Source of the DNA: Paraconiothyrium sp. Pb-2020
Lineage: Eukaryota > Ascomycota > Dothideomycetes > Pleosporales > Didymosphaeriaceae
Length of the DNA: 64,000 nucleotides
Reading direction: 5' to 3'
NCBI GenBank assembly: GCA_022419385.1
Contig: JAJUBI010000009.1
Coordinates: 124,001-188,000, forward strand
Both the position numbers and the translations under genes were made by a program. The notes beneath the pieces are model-generated. The model saw nothing but the letters and a program-made list of their open reading frames with translations, did not search any database and had not been told where the DNA came from. Positions 10,680 through 23,707 of the stretch are shown here, piece by piece. Within the stretch, counting starts at the first letter, position 1. Each line of letters starts with the position of its first letter.

Positions 10680-13600
10680 CTACAAACTCGAGCCCATCCT
10701 CTCCTGCACCTCATCTCTGCGCTCGACCCTCTTCTTCCCCTTGCCCTTCTCTTTCTTCTTCGAAAGATCCGACGGCGGCGGACTCCTCGTCCCCTCACTG
10801 CCCACACTACTCCTCTTCAAACCCTTGACTTCCTTAAGAACATCTCTGAACCCTTCTTCAAGCTGCTCTAATTAGTAACTGTACTTTGTTCAAAGGTACT
10901 TGGGTACTCACAGTAGTCATCCTCGCGAGCATAATCCTACTCATCCGCTTCGACTCCTCGTCGCCGCTCCCATTCTTATCCTTCGCTTTTACTCTTGCAG
11001 CCATTTCGATCTGCGTGTTGAACGACGCGGGGAAGCCACTGAAAGCGCCAGCCTGGGGGCGGTTGTCGCCGATGTCGGATGCCAAGTCTAGGGCCATGGC
11101 GTTGAAGGAGGGCTCGCGTTGGCGCTGGTTGAGGGAGATGAAGTTGGCGATGTTTTCGTTGTGGCGGCTGAGTTGTGCGGGGGGCATGATGGGACGAGGA
11201 CGGGAAACTAGGGCGGCGTTCGGGGCGGGGCGTCGGGGTGTGCGATGGCCGTCCATGGGCATACGGCCTGGGGTTGTTGTACCGCTGCGGCCGGAGTTAC
11301 GGGCGCCTTCTAGAGGCATGCGACCGGGTGTTGCGGTACCGCTGCGGTTGGCTGTGCGAGGGGGTACGTCGGAGATGCTTGACTGCGAGCGAACGGACTG
11401 GTTATCCTTCGTAGGGCTGAACAAGACCGTGTTCGATGAAAGGTTACGATTGTGTCCGGGTTTGTAGCGGGCATGCTTCTTGCTAGGTGAAAGCTCGACC
11501 AGTGGATTGACGGTTGAGATTGGAGAACTGGCTCTGGCAGGTGTACGGCTCGTGGGCGTGCGCGGCTTGACAGTCATAGGCGTTTGGAAGTACGCTTCAT
11601 CATCCGAGGTCTCATCATGAACTGGTGTTGTAAGTCTCTTTTCCTTATTTGCTGCCTTGTTGTCCTTGGTCGTGTGCTCAGACACGTGTTCGTCCTCATC
11701 ATGAGTAAGCAATTCGTCGTCGCCGTCATCTTCGGTCTGTTGCGGTTCGTCAGGTTCTTCCTCTTCAACAATAGGCCTCGTGAAAGGGCTCGGTTCGTCT
11801 TCGGGGTCAGAGGCAACAGCCCTCGATGTTGTAAGGTGGTGTTTGCTGCGTCGCTGAGCAGCTTGCCCAGCCGTCTTGGAACGCCTCAATATAGGCCGCT
11901 TTCGCGTTTCCAGGCGATCCAGAAGAGAGCGTGCATCATCTTGAGGAGGTACCACATCCCCGCCCTAAGTCAAGTTAGCCAATGTATAAAAGGAAACCTA
12001 GTCAACACGGCAGATTTGAGCATGCCGTATCAGCCAATATATAGCCCATCCTAGAACAGCACGGAGTCCTTCGTAACTTACCTCATGACCCATTCGCTTC
12101 ATCCAATCTGATACCACATTACTGGAATTCCTCCGTCCCAGTGGGTACGCGTTCGAGGGAGTGCGTTGGCTGGGGTCTCGAAATGGCCGCCTAAACACCT
12201 CCTCTAGCGCGCGATCTTTGTGAAACGTCGTGATGGAAGGTTCGCGCAGCCGTTGGCCGGGGCTGAAGAGGTCCGCACCACGGATACTGAAGGCAGGGAT
12301 GGCGGCATGGGCGTGACTTCGACCACGCTGTTCTACGAGGTCTGTAGGGCCGTACGCGAGATTTGATAGGAGGATGCGCTCATAGCAGAAGATGCTGAAT
12401 AGGATCGGTATGTGCGTGATCTTGATTACCAGGCGGTTCATGCGAACAAAGCTCTTGATCGTCATACAGTACTTGAGCGGAATCAGCATCCAGCCCACCA
12501 GGTTTGTGGGTGCTATGTAGGAGAATAACGCGTCCGATTTGACCATGGAGATGGTGTTGACGGCAAACAGGAACTGGTGTTCCTCGTTCGCATTTTGTAC
12601 TACTGCCATGAAGGAATTTGTCAGTACGGTTACGAGGATTGTCACAATGAGGAAGTGGCAAATGAAGAGGAAGAGCGCCAGGAGAGCCTTTCCCAAGGGG
12701 TTGGCATCAACCCAGATATCCCAAGCGGCGGGAGTGAAGCCCATTAGCAGTTGAAACAGCGAGTACGCGGTATCCGAAGGAGACAACGCTTTCTGAAATG
12801 CCAGTGAAAAGGCAACGAAAAAGCCCGAGCAACTGATGACAATGAGGACGAGGATGGCGACCAAGTCCATTGCCATTCCTCGAAAAGCTATGAGGAGTTG
12901 AGAGAAATAGCGGTAGTGATCAAGAGCGGAGAACAGTCGAGGAAACAACAACACCGCAGTCGAACCGAGAACATCGTAAGCGATACCCGCCATATCGTGC
13001 CTGCTGTGGACGTCAGGCATGAGTATACCGAGCAATCGCAGCACATAGTAGAGCAAGAACATGAGCAGGATGCCTAGATCAAAGGCATTCCAAACGCTCA
13101 TGATGTACAGTCCAAAGCCTTGCTCCGAGAAGCCGACAACCTCATCGAGCATGTAGCCTGCGCTCCATATCCAGAACAGTACCTCCAAAGCCGTGATGTC
13201 ATCAGATTTCTCTGCGAGTACAGCCAGGAACAGACCAAGCATTATGCCATAGGAAAGTGTCGAGAACAAGTTCCGGTAACGAGGTACACGGAGCCGAGAG
13301 AGCTTGAACAGCGACGCATCATGTGGATCGTACAGAGTTACAGTCTTTCTCGTCAAGTCGGCAAATTGCTCCTGTCGTCGTACGTTCTGTTTTGTTGGGG
13401 ACAGGCGGCGAGATGGACCTGGTCGTGGGGTCTCATCGAACGTGCGGTACTGGCGAGTAAGTGGCTCTGGCTTTCTGTGGAGGCTGTCTGCCACCGAATG
13501 GAAGACGATGGTACCGGCCCAGATAGCCTCGAGTTGCTGTACCACAAGCGGATGTGCGAGGAACTTCTTCGCCTGAGCTCGAATAGCTATCTCAATGGTC

Positions 13601-14307
13601 GAGACGCGGGCTGAACGATCTCGAGCCCAGTTCCCACCAGGAGTCGCTGTACCAGCGCCAGGCGAAGCGAGACCTTGCAGCGGGTTGAAGTCGTAGCTGA
13701 GGGCATCAATGAGCTCTCGGGTCGAGTGTTCCTTGAGCAGTCGCACAGCCAACAGCTCGCAAATGAGCGCCCTGGATTTATTCACGCCAATATTTCCGGG
13801 GTTTGCCTCGGCCTCTTTCCGAAACTGCAGACAGTTGGTCAACAGGCAGTATATGGCGCCACGCGAGAAATGGGACGAAAGGATGGTTTGCTGGATGGGC
13901 TTGACGAGGAACTGCGAGACCTGCGGGGAGCGCAGCTGGTCCCAGGAGAGGGTCGTCTCGCATCGTTGGATCACGAGGATGCGTATGCTATGGGTCGTGT
14001 TGTAGATGGGGATGCGGTCTAGTGCTCAGGGTTAGCGTAAACAAACATTTACACTTTGGAGAAAATAGTCTCTCCTTGCAGGCGACCTACCCAGGAACTC
14101 GGACGAGAAAACGGGCAGCAGGGGCCCATCTCTGCGTCCCTGGTCTTCGTCCTCGTAGTCTTCGTCGCCGGCATCGTAGTGGGCGGCGTCCTCTTCGTCG
14201 GCGCTGCGGGTGTCTGCATCGCGGGTGCGGTACCTGCTCAAGGCTTGCAGCAGGGGCGTGGTCTCTGGGTCAGCATCTTTGCGCGTGCGCAACAGTGATG
14301 CGAACAT
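10680..14307 (-). CDS. yvc1: Yvc1/TRPY-like vacuolar cation (calcium) channel
   Basis: Exons 14307-14091, 14018-12082, 11964-10912 and 10862-10680 join in frame to 1129 residues. The N-terminal cytosolic part contains FLDRIPIYNTTHSIRIL and the conserved block around ETTLSWDQLRSPQ. It is followed by about six hydrophobic helices (FSTLSYGIMLGLFL through LIVTILVTVLTNSFMAVV), the layout of fungal TRP channels that release Ca2+ from the vacuole in yeast. The long C-terminal tail is basic and Ser/Pro-rich, with repeated GTATPGRMP-type motifs, and ends in a short predicted coiled coil (LEEGFRDVLKEVKG) encoded by the last exon. The C-terminal join assumes the acceptor GAGCAG; an alternative two codons earlier adds one Gln and does not change the frame. 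The long tail is typical of filamentous-fungal members compared with yeast. Confidence 0.88.
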
Positions 14308-15534
14308 GGGATCCCGCGTGGCCGGCCGTCTTGGTGTGCAGCGTCCGTCGGAGCGCGCGCGGGTGGGAGTCTGGTGGAGAGGGAGAGTGCGGTGGAGCCA
14401 GTTTCACGAGGGCGGAAATGAACCAAGTCGATAACGCACGCCATCGGCCGTGCTACCTGCCCTACTCGCGCCTTCACCGCTCTCAAAGGCATGGCGGCGG
14501 AGCGTGATCACCATGAGGAAGTATAGACGCGCCGTATGCTGATAAGAAGATCGTGGGGAAGCTCGACGACCTGGGGCTGTCCAATAGAGAGTCGCGCCTC
14601 TCCACGCCCTCGCGTTGGCGAACGCGACTACTGCACCATGAGACGCATCGCGGACAGGGAGTGCGTCGCCCTAGGCCGTGATGGATGCATGTGTGTCTCA
14701 AGTAACTGACGTGATGGAGAGCCGTGTACTTGGACGATGGTGTTGGAGCAGCTCGCGGTACGTATTCCTAGTGTCCATACGCTTTCGCATGCCTCACTGC
14801 TCATGACGACCAGGGGAGGATTACTCACCGACAACATCTGACCAGCGCCCTGATGGCGGAATGTGCCCTGTCATGCAAGCATGTCGTCCATTCCCGCGCG
14901 TCAGGCGACCACCGATAGATATCACACTGGCGTCGCCGCACCGCAGAGCACTTTGTTGAGACGGCGCCGTGTGCGACAATGCTTGCTTTATGTCGTCGGC
15001 CAATGTCGCCGTCCACAATTCATGTGCAGCTTGTGTCTTGCCGTAGGATCTACCATCAGGCGCAGATTTCACAGAATGACGATGCTCACGACAGGTGAAT
15101 GCTAACAAGGCCGATCCTAAGCGGTGACTTGGGTCGATCCTGCACGGGCGTGACCTTCACGAGACGGAAGGCGCGAGGGAGGATTCACTCGTCATTACGG
15201 AGTGGCACAGAGGGAACGAAAAGCATCCGCTCACCGCATCTGCTGCAATTACCAGGGCGGCTGCAGTAAGCTGCAGCCGAATCGGCGCAAATCCTGAGGC
15301 TGCATCGCCGTGAATTGATGGCGTTGGAGGGGCCACCCAATGACAATGACGTTGGACCCCGCTAACCGCCCCACCAAGCCTTCCGACGCAGGTGAAAATG
15401 AAAAAAAGTTCGACCGCCAATTGTGAATATTAGCGGCCGGCCTCCTCTAAAATTTCTCTCTCCTCAGCAATTGCCTGACAGACTCGACCCTCAAGGCTGC
15501 CGGAGCCCTCGAGCTGTCTATCTTTTCTGCAAAC
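14308..15534. other. Divergent intergenic region, YVC1-like / URA2
   Basis: About 1.2 kb without a credible gene lies between the leftward channel and the rightward URA2. It carries both promoters. No TATA element, GCN4-type site or known regulatory motif could be assigned with confidence. Confidence 0.5.
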
Positions 15535-18500
15535 ATGGCCTACGACCGGGATGCGGGCCAGAACATGGCCCTCGAGCTGCAGGACGGCTATGTCTGCTTC
15601 GGCCAGAGCTTCGGAGCTGACAAGAGCATTGCGGGAGAGCTCGTCTTCCAGACGGGCATGGTGGGCTATCCGGAGTCCATCACTGACCCCTCGTATCGGG
15701 GCCAGATCCTCGTCATAACCTTCCCGCTGGTGGGCAACTACGGCGTGCCCTCGCGAGAAGAGATAGACAGCCAGCTCAAAGACCTCCCTGCTTACTTCGA
15801 GGCGCGCGAAATCCACATTGCAGGTTTGGTCGTGGCTACATACGCCGGGGAGGAATACTCGCACCATCTCGCGACCTCCTCACTGGGAGCATGGCTGAAA
15901 GAGCAAGGTGTGCCTGCCATTACGGGCGTGGACACGCGAGCAATCACAAAGCGCATCCGCGACGAGGGAAGCATGCTTGGTCGTCTCCTACAGAGGACTG
16001 AACCATCGCCCATATCGACCGCCCTGACCAACGGCACCGTCAACACTCAGGCGCTTGCGGACGGTGTTGACGAGGTCGACTGGAGCGCCGACTTCGCAAA
16101 GGTTGAGTGGCTAGATCCTAATAAGAAGAACCTGGTTGCAGAAGGTAACCTTCATGTGCCCCCTTGCAGTGATGTATGCTAAACAGACTGGCAGTGTCAA
16201 CCAGCAAACCCAAAATCTACTCTCCCGAACCTTCCACCGCCCTTAAACACCCTTCGGGACGTCCTGTCCGTGTAGTCTGCGTTGATATCGGTCTGAAGTA
16301 TAACCAGCTTCGATGCCTTCTGAAGAGAGGCGTCGAGGTGGAGGTCGTGCCATGGGACTACGATTTCCCTAAGCTTGCAGGCAACGAGTACGATGGACTG
16401 TTCCTCTCCAACGGTCCGGGTGACCCAGCCATGATGAAGGACACAATCGAGCACATCAAGACTGCCATGGCTGAGGCCAGGACGCCCATCTTCGGTATCT
16501 GCTTGGGTCACCAACTCCTCGCCAGAGCTGCCGGCGCCGAGACGGTCAAGATGAAGTTTGGTAACCGCGGACACAACATTCCTTGCACTAGCATGCTGTC
16601 TGGTCGATGCCACATCACTTCGCAGAACCACGGTTATGCAGTCGACTCTAAGACTCTTCCCAATGGATGGGAAGAGCTGTTCGTCAACGCAAATGATGGC
16701 AGCAACGAGGGCATCCGACACACCACGAAGCCCTACTTCAGTGTCCAATTCCACCCGGAGCACACCCCTGGTCCGCGGGACACCGAGTACCTCTTCGATG
16801 TCTTCATCAGCACCATCCAGAAGGCTATCGCCGACCCTGCTGTACTCGCGCGACCTGTCGAGTTCCCTGGCGGCACTGCTGAGGAGAACCGGCGCTTGTC
16901 TCCCCGTGTAAACGTGAAGAAGGTGCTTGTTCTTGGCAGTGGCGGCCTCAGTATCGGCCAGGCGGGAGAGTTCGACTACTCTGGAAGCCAGTGTATCAAG
17001 GCTTTGAAGGAGGAAGGAATCTACACCGTATTGATCAACCCCAACATCGCCACCATCCAAACGTCGAAGGGATTGGCCGATAAGGTCTACTTCCTGCCAG
17101 TCACCGCCGATTTCGTACGCAAGGTTATTCAGAAGGAACAGCCAGATGGTATCTACGTCACTTTCGGTGGCCAGACCGCCCTCCAAGTCGGTATCCAGCT
17201 CAAGGATGAGTTTGAGGGTCTCGGCGTCAAGGTTCTGGGTACGCCCATTGACACCATCATCACCACTGAGGATCGTGAGCTTTTCGCTCGGAGCATGGAG
17301 TCCATCGGTGAAAAGTGTGCCAAGTCAGCTTCCGCAAGCTCTGTCGACGAGGCCATGGAAGTTGTCAAGGACATTGGGTTCCCTGTCATTGTCCGAGCAG
17401 CCTACGCTCTAGGTGGACTTGGTAGCGGTTTCGCCAATAACGAGCAAGAGCTGCTCGACCTCTGCAAGGTCGCATTTGCGGCAAGCCCTCAAGTCTTGAT
17501 CGAGCGCAGTATGAAGGGATGGAAAGAGGTCGAATATGAAGTTGTCCGCGACGCTCGCGACAACTGTATCACCGTCTGTAACATGGAGAATTTCGACCCA
17601 TTGGGCATCCACACCGGAGACTCCATTGTTGTAGCGCCATCACAGACACTGTCGGATGAGGACTACAACATGCTCCGCACAACGGCAGTCAACGTCATCC
17701 GTCATCTTGGAGTCGTCGGAGAGTGCAACATCCAATACGCTCTGAACCCGTTCTCACGCGAGTACTGCATTATCGAGGTGAACGCCCGTCTGTCCCGTTC
17801 TTCTGCGCTCGCTTCCAAGGCCACCGGCTACCCCCTGGCATTCGTTGCAGCCAAGCTAGGCTTGAATATCCCGCTTAACGAGGTCCAAAATTCGGTCACC
17901 AAGTCTACGTGCGCTTGCTTCGAGCCATCGCTCGACTATGTCGTGGTCAAGATCCCACGATGGGACTTGAAGAAATTCATGCGCGTCTCTACACTCCTTG
18001 GATCCTCCATGAAGAGTGTGGGCGAAGTCATGAGCATCGGTCGAACATTCGAAGAAGCGATACAGAAGGCTATTCGTTCCATCGACCCGCACAATCTCGG
18101 CTTCAACGAGACTGCGGCCTTGATGGGCATTGACCAGGAGCTCCAGACTCCCTCCGACCAGCGTTTGTTCGCCATCGCCAACGCGATGAAGGCTGGCTAC
18201 ACTGTCGACAAGATCTGGGAGATGACGAACATCGACAAGTGGTTCTTGAGCCGCCTCAAGGGCCTGAGCAACTTTGAGAAGCTCATGTCCGGCTACAATA
18301 CATCCAGCATCACCAAGCCCCTCATCCGACGTGCCAAGGAACTGGGTTATTCCGATCGCCAATTGGCCAAGTTCTGGGAGACCAACGAGTTGGCTGTGCG
18401 CCGCACTCGACTCGATGCTGGCATCTGCCCCGTTGTCAAGCAGATCGATACGGTCGCTGCTGAGTTCCCGGCCCATACCAATTATCTTTATTTGACGTAC

Positions 18501-21292
18501 AACGGCACTGAGAGCGATATCAAGTTCAATGACCAAGGTTTCATGGTGCTGGGATCCGGTGTATATCGCATTGGTTCTTCCGTCGAGTTCGATTGGTGTT
18601 CTGTCAGAGCGATCCGCACTCTTCGCGAACAGGGATACAAGACTGTCATGGTCAACTATAACCCAGAAACCGTATGTCTACCCCCTTCCTTGTTTACAGC
18701 CGTCAAAGTCGTTTAACCAAAGGCCATGGTGCCTTGTGTTACCTCAGGCTATGGACTACAGCCAGCTGCATCAAGTTTCAGATTGACATCGCTGACTTCG
18801 ACTAGGTCTCCACTGATTACGATGAAGCTGATCGTCTCTACTTTGAAAATATCTCGCTCGAAACAGTCTTGGACATTTATGAGATGGAGAACTCAAGCGG
18901 TGTCATCATCTCCATGGGTGGTCAAACCCCGAACAACATTGCCCTGCCTCTGCACCGTTTGAACGTCAAGATTCTTGGAACGTCTCCTGAGATGATCGAC
19001 ACCGCTGAGAACCGCTACAAGTTCTCTCGTATGCTCGACCGCATTAACGTCGACCAGCCGGCTTGGAAGGAGCTTACGAGCATTGAGGAGGCCACCGAGT
19101 TCTGCGACAAGGTGTCTTATCCAGTGCTTGTCCGGCCATCATATGTTCTGTCTGGAGCAGCCATGAACACTGTGTACTCCAGAGATGGACTCGCTCAGTT
19201 CTTGCAGCAGGCAGCCGAGGTTTCTCGTGATCACCCAGTCGTGATCACCAAGTACATCGAGAACGCCAAGGAGATTGAGATGGACGCTGTTGCACTCAAT
19301 GGTACCATGGTCGGACACTTCATCTCTGAGCACGTTGAGAATGCTGGTGTTCACTCTGGAGATGCTACGCTCATTCTACCTCCGCAAGATCTTGACCCGG
19401 TCACCGTAAAACAAATTGAGGAGGCAACCAGGAAGATCGGAAGCGCTCTCAACATCACTGGGCCTTACAACATCCAGTTCATCGCAAAGGACAATGAGAT
19501 CAAGGTCATCGAGTGCAATGTCCGAGCCTCGCGCTCCTTCCCCTTCGTCTCTAAGGTCATGGGTGTGGATCTCATCGAGATGGCTACTAAGGCGATGGCC
19601 GGCCTACCTGTTACCGCGTACCCGGCGGTCAAAATTCCCAAAGATTACGTCGGCGTGAAAGTGCCTCAATTCTCTTTCTCCCGTCTGTCCGGAGCCGACC
19701 CTGTTCTTGGTGTTGAGATGGCGTCCACTGGTGAAGTGGCCTGCTTTGGCCGTGACAAGTACGAGGCCTACATTAAGGGTCTCATTGCCACCGGTTTCAG
19801 GTTGCCGAACAAGAACATCCTCTTATCTATTGGGTCGTTCAAGGACAAGCTGGAAATGCTACCCTCGATCGAGAACCTGCACAAGATGGGCTTCAACCTA
19901 TTCGCTACTGCCGGAACCGCTGACTACATTCAAGAGCACGGCATTCCCGTCAAGTTCTTGGAAGTCCTTCCCAGTAACGAAGACCAGCAGAAGCCAGAGT
20001 ACTCGCTTACTCGCATGTTGTCAAACAACTTGATCGACCTGTACATCAACCTTCCGTCCAACAACCGCTACAGGCGACCGGCCAACTACATGAGTCGCGG
20101 ATACCAGACTCGTCGCATGGCAGTCGACTACCAGACACCCCTGGTGACTAACGTAAAGAACGCGAAGATTCTCATCGAAGGCATCGCGCGCCACTACGAT
20201 ATGGAAATCAGCAATGTCGACTTCCAGGACTTCTCTCAAGTCCGTTCAGGCCACGAGGACCACTCCACGCAGCTTAGCCGCATGAACCAGTCCCTGTCCC
20301 TTCAGCAGCTGCTTGCACGGTCGCCTTTCAAGGGGAAGAACATCACTTCAGTCAAGCAACTCAGCCGTGCAGACCTCCATCTCCTCTTCACCATTGCATC
20401 GGAGATGCGCCTTGGTGTTCAGAGATTTGGATGCCTCGATGTTCTGAAGGGCCGTGTCCTGTGCACCATGTTCTTCGAGCCGTCGACACGCACGTCCTCT
20501 TCGTTTGACGCTGCCATGAAGCGCCTTGGTGGAGAAGTTGTTGTGATCAATGAGACGGTCTCTTCTACACAAAAGGGCGAGTCCATTGCCGACAGCATCC
20601 GCACTCTTGGTTGCTACGGTGATGCAATTGTCCTCCGTCACCCGCAAGAGGAGTCCATCGACATCGCGACCAAATTCTCTGAGGTTCCTATCATCAATGC
20701 TGGCAACGGAAGCCGCGAGCACCCAACCCAGGCCATCCTGGATATCTTCACCATCCGTGAAGAGTTGGGGACTGTCAATGGCTTGAACATCACCTTCGTC
20801 GGCGACCTCAAGTATGGACGTACAGTGCACTCGCTCTGCGAGCTTCTCTCCCACTACGACGTCACCATCAACCTTGTTTCTCCCGCGGAGCTCCCCATGC
20901 CCACCTCCGTACGCGACGCACTCAAATCCCGTGGCCAGCTTTCAACCATCTCCAACGAGCTTACCCCCGAGATTGTCGCCAAGTCGGACGTTCTGTACTG
21001 CACACGCGTGCAGAAAGAACGCTTCGCCGATCTCGCCCGCTACGAGCGCACCAAGGATGCGTTCGTGATCGACAACAAGGTGCTCAAGGCGGCAAAGGAC
21101 CACATGATTGTCATGCATCCTCTGCCTAGGAACAACGAGATCCATGAAGAGGTGGATTTTGACCCTCGAGCGGCCTATTTCCGACAGGTGAGTACAGCAT
21201 ACCCATTCCGCTGCCCCTCGCTAACCAAACCGCAGATGAGGTACGGATTGTACACTCGCATGGCGTTGCTCGCAATGGTCATGGCAGCGTAG
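15535..21292 (+). CDS. ura2: Bifunctional carbamoyl-phosphate synthase / aspartate carbamoyltransferase
   Basis: Exons 15535-16144, 16195-18671, 18806-21187 and 21236-21292 give 1841 residues. The order is: glutamine amidotransferase (catalytic Cys at about 306 in GICLGHQ, HPEH near its end), the two carbamoyl-phosphate synthase halves (about 441-1510) with an MGS-like regulatory end, then aspartate carbamoyltransferase from about 1539 (STRTS at 1589, HPTQAILD, HPLPR). This catalyses the first two steps of UMP synthesis, with UTP feedback known for the family. Yeast Ura2 and Aspergillus PyrABCN are about 2200-2270 residues because a degenerate dihydroorotase-like domain separates CPSase and ATCase. 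Here that place holds only about 45 linker residues, with no intron to hide it. The third intron (134 nt) is the longest, and the last exon is 18 codons plus stop. Confidence 0.95.
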
Positions 21293-21515
21293 AACTCTAC
21301 TCTTTCACGATTTGGACGGGGCGTTTTGTCTTTCCTACACACCACATCACACCAAAAGCATCAATCTTTGAGACGAAACCAAAGACCAAAGGCGTTTCTT
21401 CGTTTTTTCTTGTCGTTGCTTTTCACTTAGATAGATAGGCTTTTTCCAAGCATTAGACAGGAGTCCCCGTGGAGACACATGTTGATATGACCTCTGTATG
21501 ATTTTATGCATTTAC

Positions 21516-21587
21516 GGGCTTGGGGGGAACCTATTTCATTTTGTTTTTTACGTTTTGTCGGGCTGGGGGAACCTATTTCATTTTTTT
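21516..21587. repeat. Duplicated 28-bp segment in URA2 3' flank
   Basis: 21516-21543 and 21560-21587 share GGGCT(T)GGGGGGAACCTATT followed by TCATTTT, with small indels in the G and T runs. The copies are separated by 16 bases. Confidence 0.85.
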
Positions 21588-21806
21588 CCTGATGGAGATT
21601 TGCGTTTTTGGGTGGGTTTGGGGTTTTTGTGGGGCGTGTGGTCTGGGCTTTTAGGGCGTTTTGTACGGGAACTTCAGTAGAGGTTCATGCCAGGAAGGTT
21701 GCATTGGGACAAGGGTCGATTTCGGCATTGCATTGGGTGGCGTTTGATTTGAGACTTGTACGTTTGATTGGCCTCGGGGATGGATTTGGTGTATAGTTCG
21801 TGAAGA

Positions 21807-21835
21807 ATTGATGGATTGATGGATTGATGGATTGG
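21807..21835. repeat. 8-bp microsatellite (ATTGATGG)n
   Basis: About 3.6 perfect head-to-tail copies of ATTGATGG lie downstream of the R-SNARE stop codon. Confidence 0.9.
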
Positions 21836-21961
21836 CGCCTGGTGGTATTTGTACAGTACAGGAATGATAGCAAGGATGGATATGTATGTGAACGCAACGC
21901 TTGCTCGAGTCGAATGAAAAGCCTGAGAAAGGGAACGAGATGTACACCCCCGGTTATCAGC

Positions 21962-22748
21962 CTACCGACGCAGACAGCGTCCCCACGCAGGCAGACCGCA
22001 CCCGAACCCCACAAAGAGATACAGCAAGAAAACAACCACCAACACCAACAAGACCATCAACTTGACATTCTTCCACCACATCCTCCTCCGCAGCCCGCGG
22101 CTCCTCACCCGGAACTCATTCGCCGTGTCCCCCAGCCTCCCCGTCTTGTCAACCAGCAAATCCAAGCGCTCCCCCCGATCCAACACCCGCTCGATGTTCT
22201 TCGTCATGATCTCCCTTACGCCCTCGATCTCGCGCTGCGCCGTCCGCATTGCATCGTCCTTCCCAGACGCCGTGCCCCCCATCTCCACCATCAGCCCGCG
22301 CATCGCCCCGTTGAAGCTCGCACACCCATAGCTAGGCAGCGCCGCGAAATCCGTGCTCCCCGCGTCAAACGCCTCGAAGAACTTCTTCTCGAGCGTCGTC
22401 AGGAAGCCGAAGGGGATGCGCTGCCCGAGCTGCTTCTCCGCTACCACCAAGAAGGTGAGACCGCCTGCAGAGTGCTGGTTTGCAGGCAGCGACGAGGGGG
22501 AGAGCGTGTGGTAGTGTGCGAAGTAGGGGTCTACGTCGAGGGTTTTGTGCTCGGCGTGGTCGTGGGTTAGTTTGGGGAGGATGACGGAGAGGAGGGAGGA
22601 GGTGTTTGAGGAGGGGCGGGCGGTGTGCTCGGCGAGGATTTTGGTGTTGTGGGCTATGCCGGCGCTGGGAAGGGTTAGTGTGAGGAGAGGGTGTGAGGAG
22701 GGGGACGGACTAGAGGAGCTGCGTTGAGCTGCTGGAGGAGGAGGCCAT
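21962..22748 (-). CDS. Longin R-SNARE, VAMP7/Nyv1-like
   Basis: Two exons, 22748-22711 and 22664-21962, make 246 residues. The N-terminal longin domain begins MASSSSSSTQLLYAGIAHNT and continues to about residue 130. The SNARE motif follows with the central Arg in VLDRGERLDLLVDKT, then a Trp-Trp juxtamembrane site and a C-terminal transmembrane anchor (VLLVLVVVFLLYLFVGFGCG), ending GLPAWGRCLRR as in fungal relatives. It should mediate fusion with endosome/vacuole membranes. The only intron uses an unusual GTCCGT donor, but the acceptor CCCAG with a CTAAC branch and the conserved join LLYAGIAH support it. Nyv1 versus another longin R-SNARE cannot be settled by eye. Confidence 0.88.
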
Positions 22749-23098
22749 GGTTGTGTGGATGGCGGGCTGTGCGCCGCTGTTAGGGTGCGGAGAGTGCGAT
22801 TGCGGATGTAGTTCAGCGGGCTGTAGACGTATTTCGGTGCGGCGGGATGGTGAGCTGCTGATTGCGAGGGGTTCGCGTGGGCGCTGTTGTTAAAGCGTTG
22901 TTATAGATGTGAGTGGAGAGTATTGTGGCTGCCTCCCAGAGGTTCAGCGGTGCAGCGTCATCTTGCTTGGGGCACTAGCCCCCAATAAGCAACGCGCACT
23001 GCAGCGCCTCGGCTCGCAATTATCGTAGGGCTGAGCCGTGAACTTTCGCATACCACCATTCCAAGCATGTTATAACGAACCCGTGCTACCAACCCAGC
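22749..23098. other. Shared promoter region R-SNARE / POP5
   Basis: About 350 bases between two divergently transcribed housekeeping genes. No distinct motif was recognised. Confidence 0.5.
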
Positions 23099-23707
23099 AT
23101 GGTGCGCGTCAAGAACCGCTATCTGGTAGTCAACATCCTCTACCCGACGTCGAGTGCAGTAGCCAAGGCTGGGGACGCCGTGCCAGAGCTCCTCCAGTTC
23201 CATGCGCCGACGCCAGATGCATTCCATACCGGGCAGCTTGTGCGCCTCGTGAAAGATGGCGTTGCAGAGCTGTTCGGCGACTATGGGATGGGCATGGCAA
23301 ATCGGACTCTCAAAGGTAATTATTTCACTTCGATTCAACATCTGTGTCGAAATTAACGGCAGAAAGTCACATACTGGTCCCCCGCAACCTCGACCGCCAT
23401 AATCCGCTGCCCGCGCGAACACTACGAGATGGTCTGGGCGGCGCTCACGCTCACGACAAAGCTGCCGCGACCGAACGCGCTTCCTGTTGTTATCAAGGTT
23501 GTTAGAGTGAGCGGCACGATACTAAAGGCGGAAGAGGAGGTTATGAGAAGGGCGAAGGGGATCATCAGGCGCGCCAAAGAGGTGGAGGCAGGCAGGAAAG
23601 ATTTGGTCATGGATGGCGTGGTCCAGGCGGTAGAGAAGAGAGGGAAGCCTGATGCTGTATTAGCACAGGTCGATGAGGGAGAGGGGAGTGAGAGCGATAG
23701 CGAGTAG
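23099..23707 (+). CDS. pop5: Ribonuclease P/MRP protein subunit Pop5
   Basis: Exons 23099-23315 and 23367-23707 give 185 residues. The start MVRVKNRYLVVNILYP, the block FGDYGMGMANRTLKVTYWSP across the splice, and TAIIRCPREHYEMVWAALTL are diagnostic of Pop5/Rpp14-type subunits. These sit in the protein part of nuclear RNase P and RNase MRP and help process pre-tRNA and pre-rRNA. The intron has donor GTAATT and acceptor AAAG; using the nearer GGCAG would break the frame. The C-terminal 40 residues are charged and end in an acidic SESDSE tail. Confidence 0.93.

Larger units (their letters stand above)
21293..21961. other. 3' flank of URA2 and of the R-SNARE gene
   Basis: Non-coding between two converging genes. 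It holds two direct repeats (listed separately) and a G/T-rich tract at about 21590-21660. No gene was recognised. Confidence 0.6.

Noticed and set aside
15430..15867. Minus-strand frame of 145 codons opposite the URA2 start
   Set aside because: It is a shadow of the amidotransferase coding sequence; no own start context or family.
16197..17186. Minus-strand frame of 329 codons within URA2
   Set aside because: It is antisense to a highly conserved enzyme exon and mirrors its codon structure. No family resemblance.
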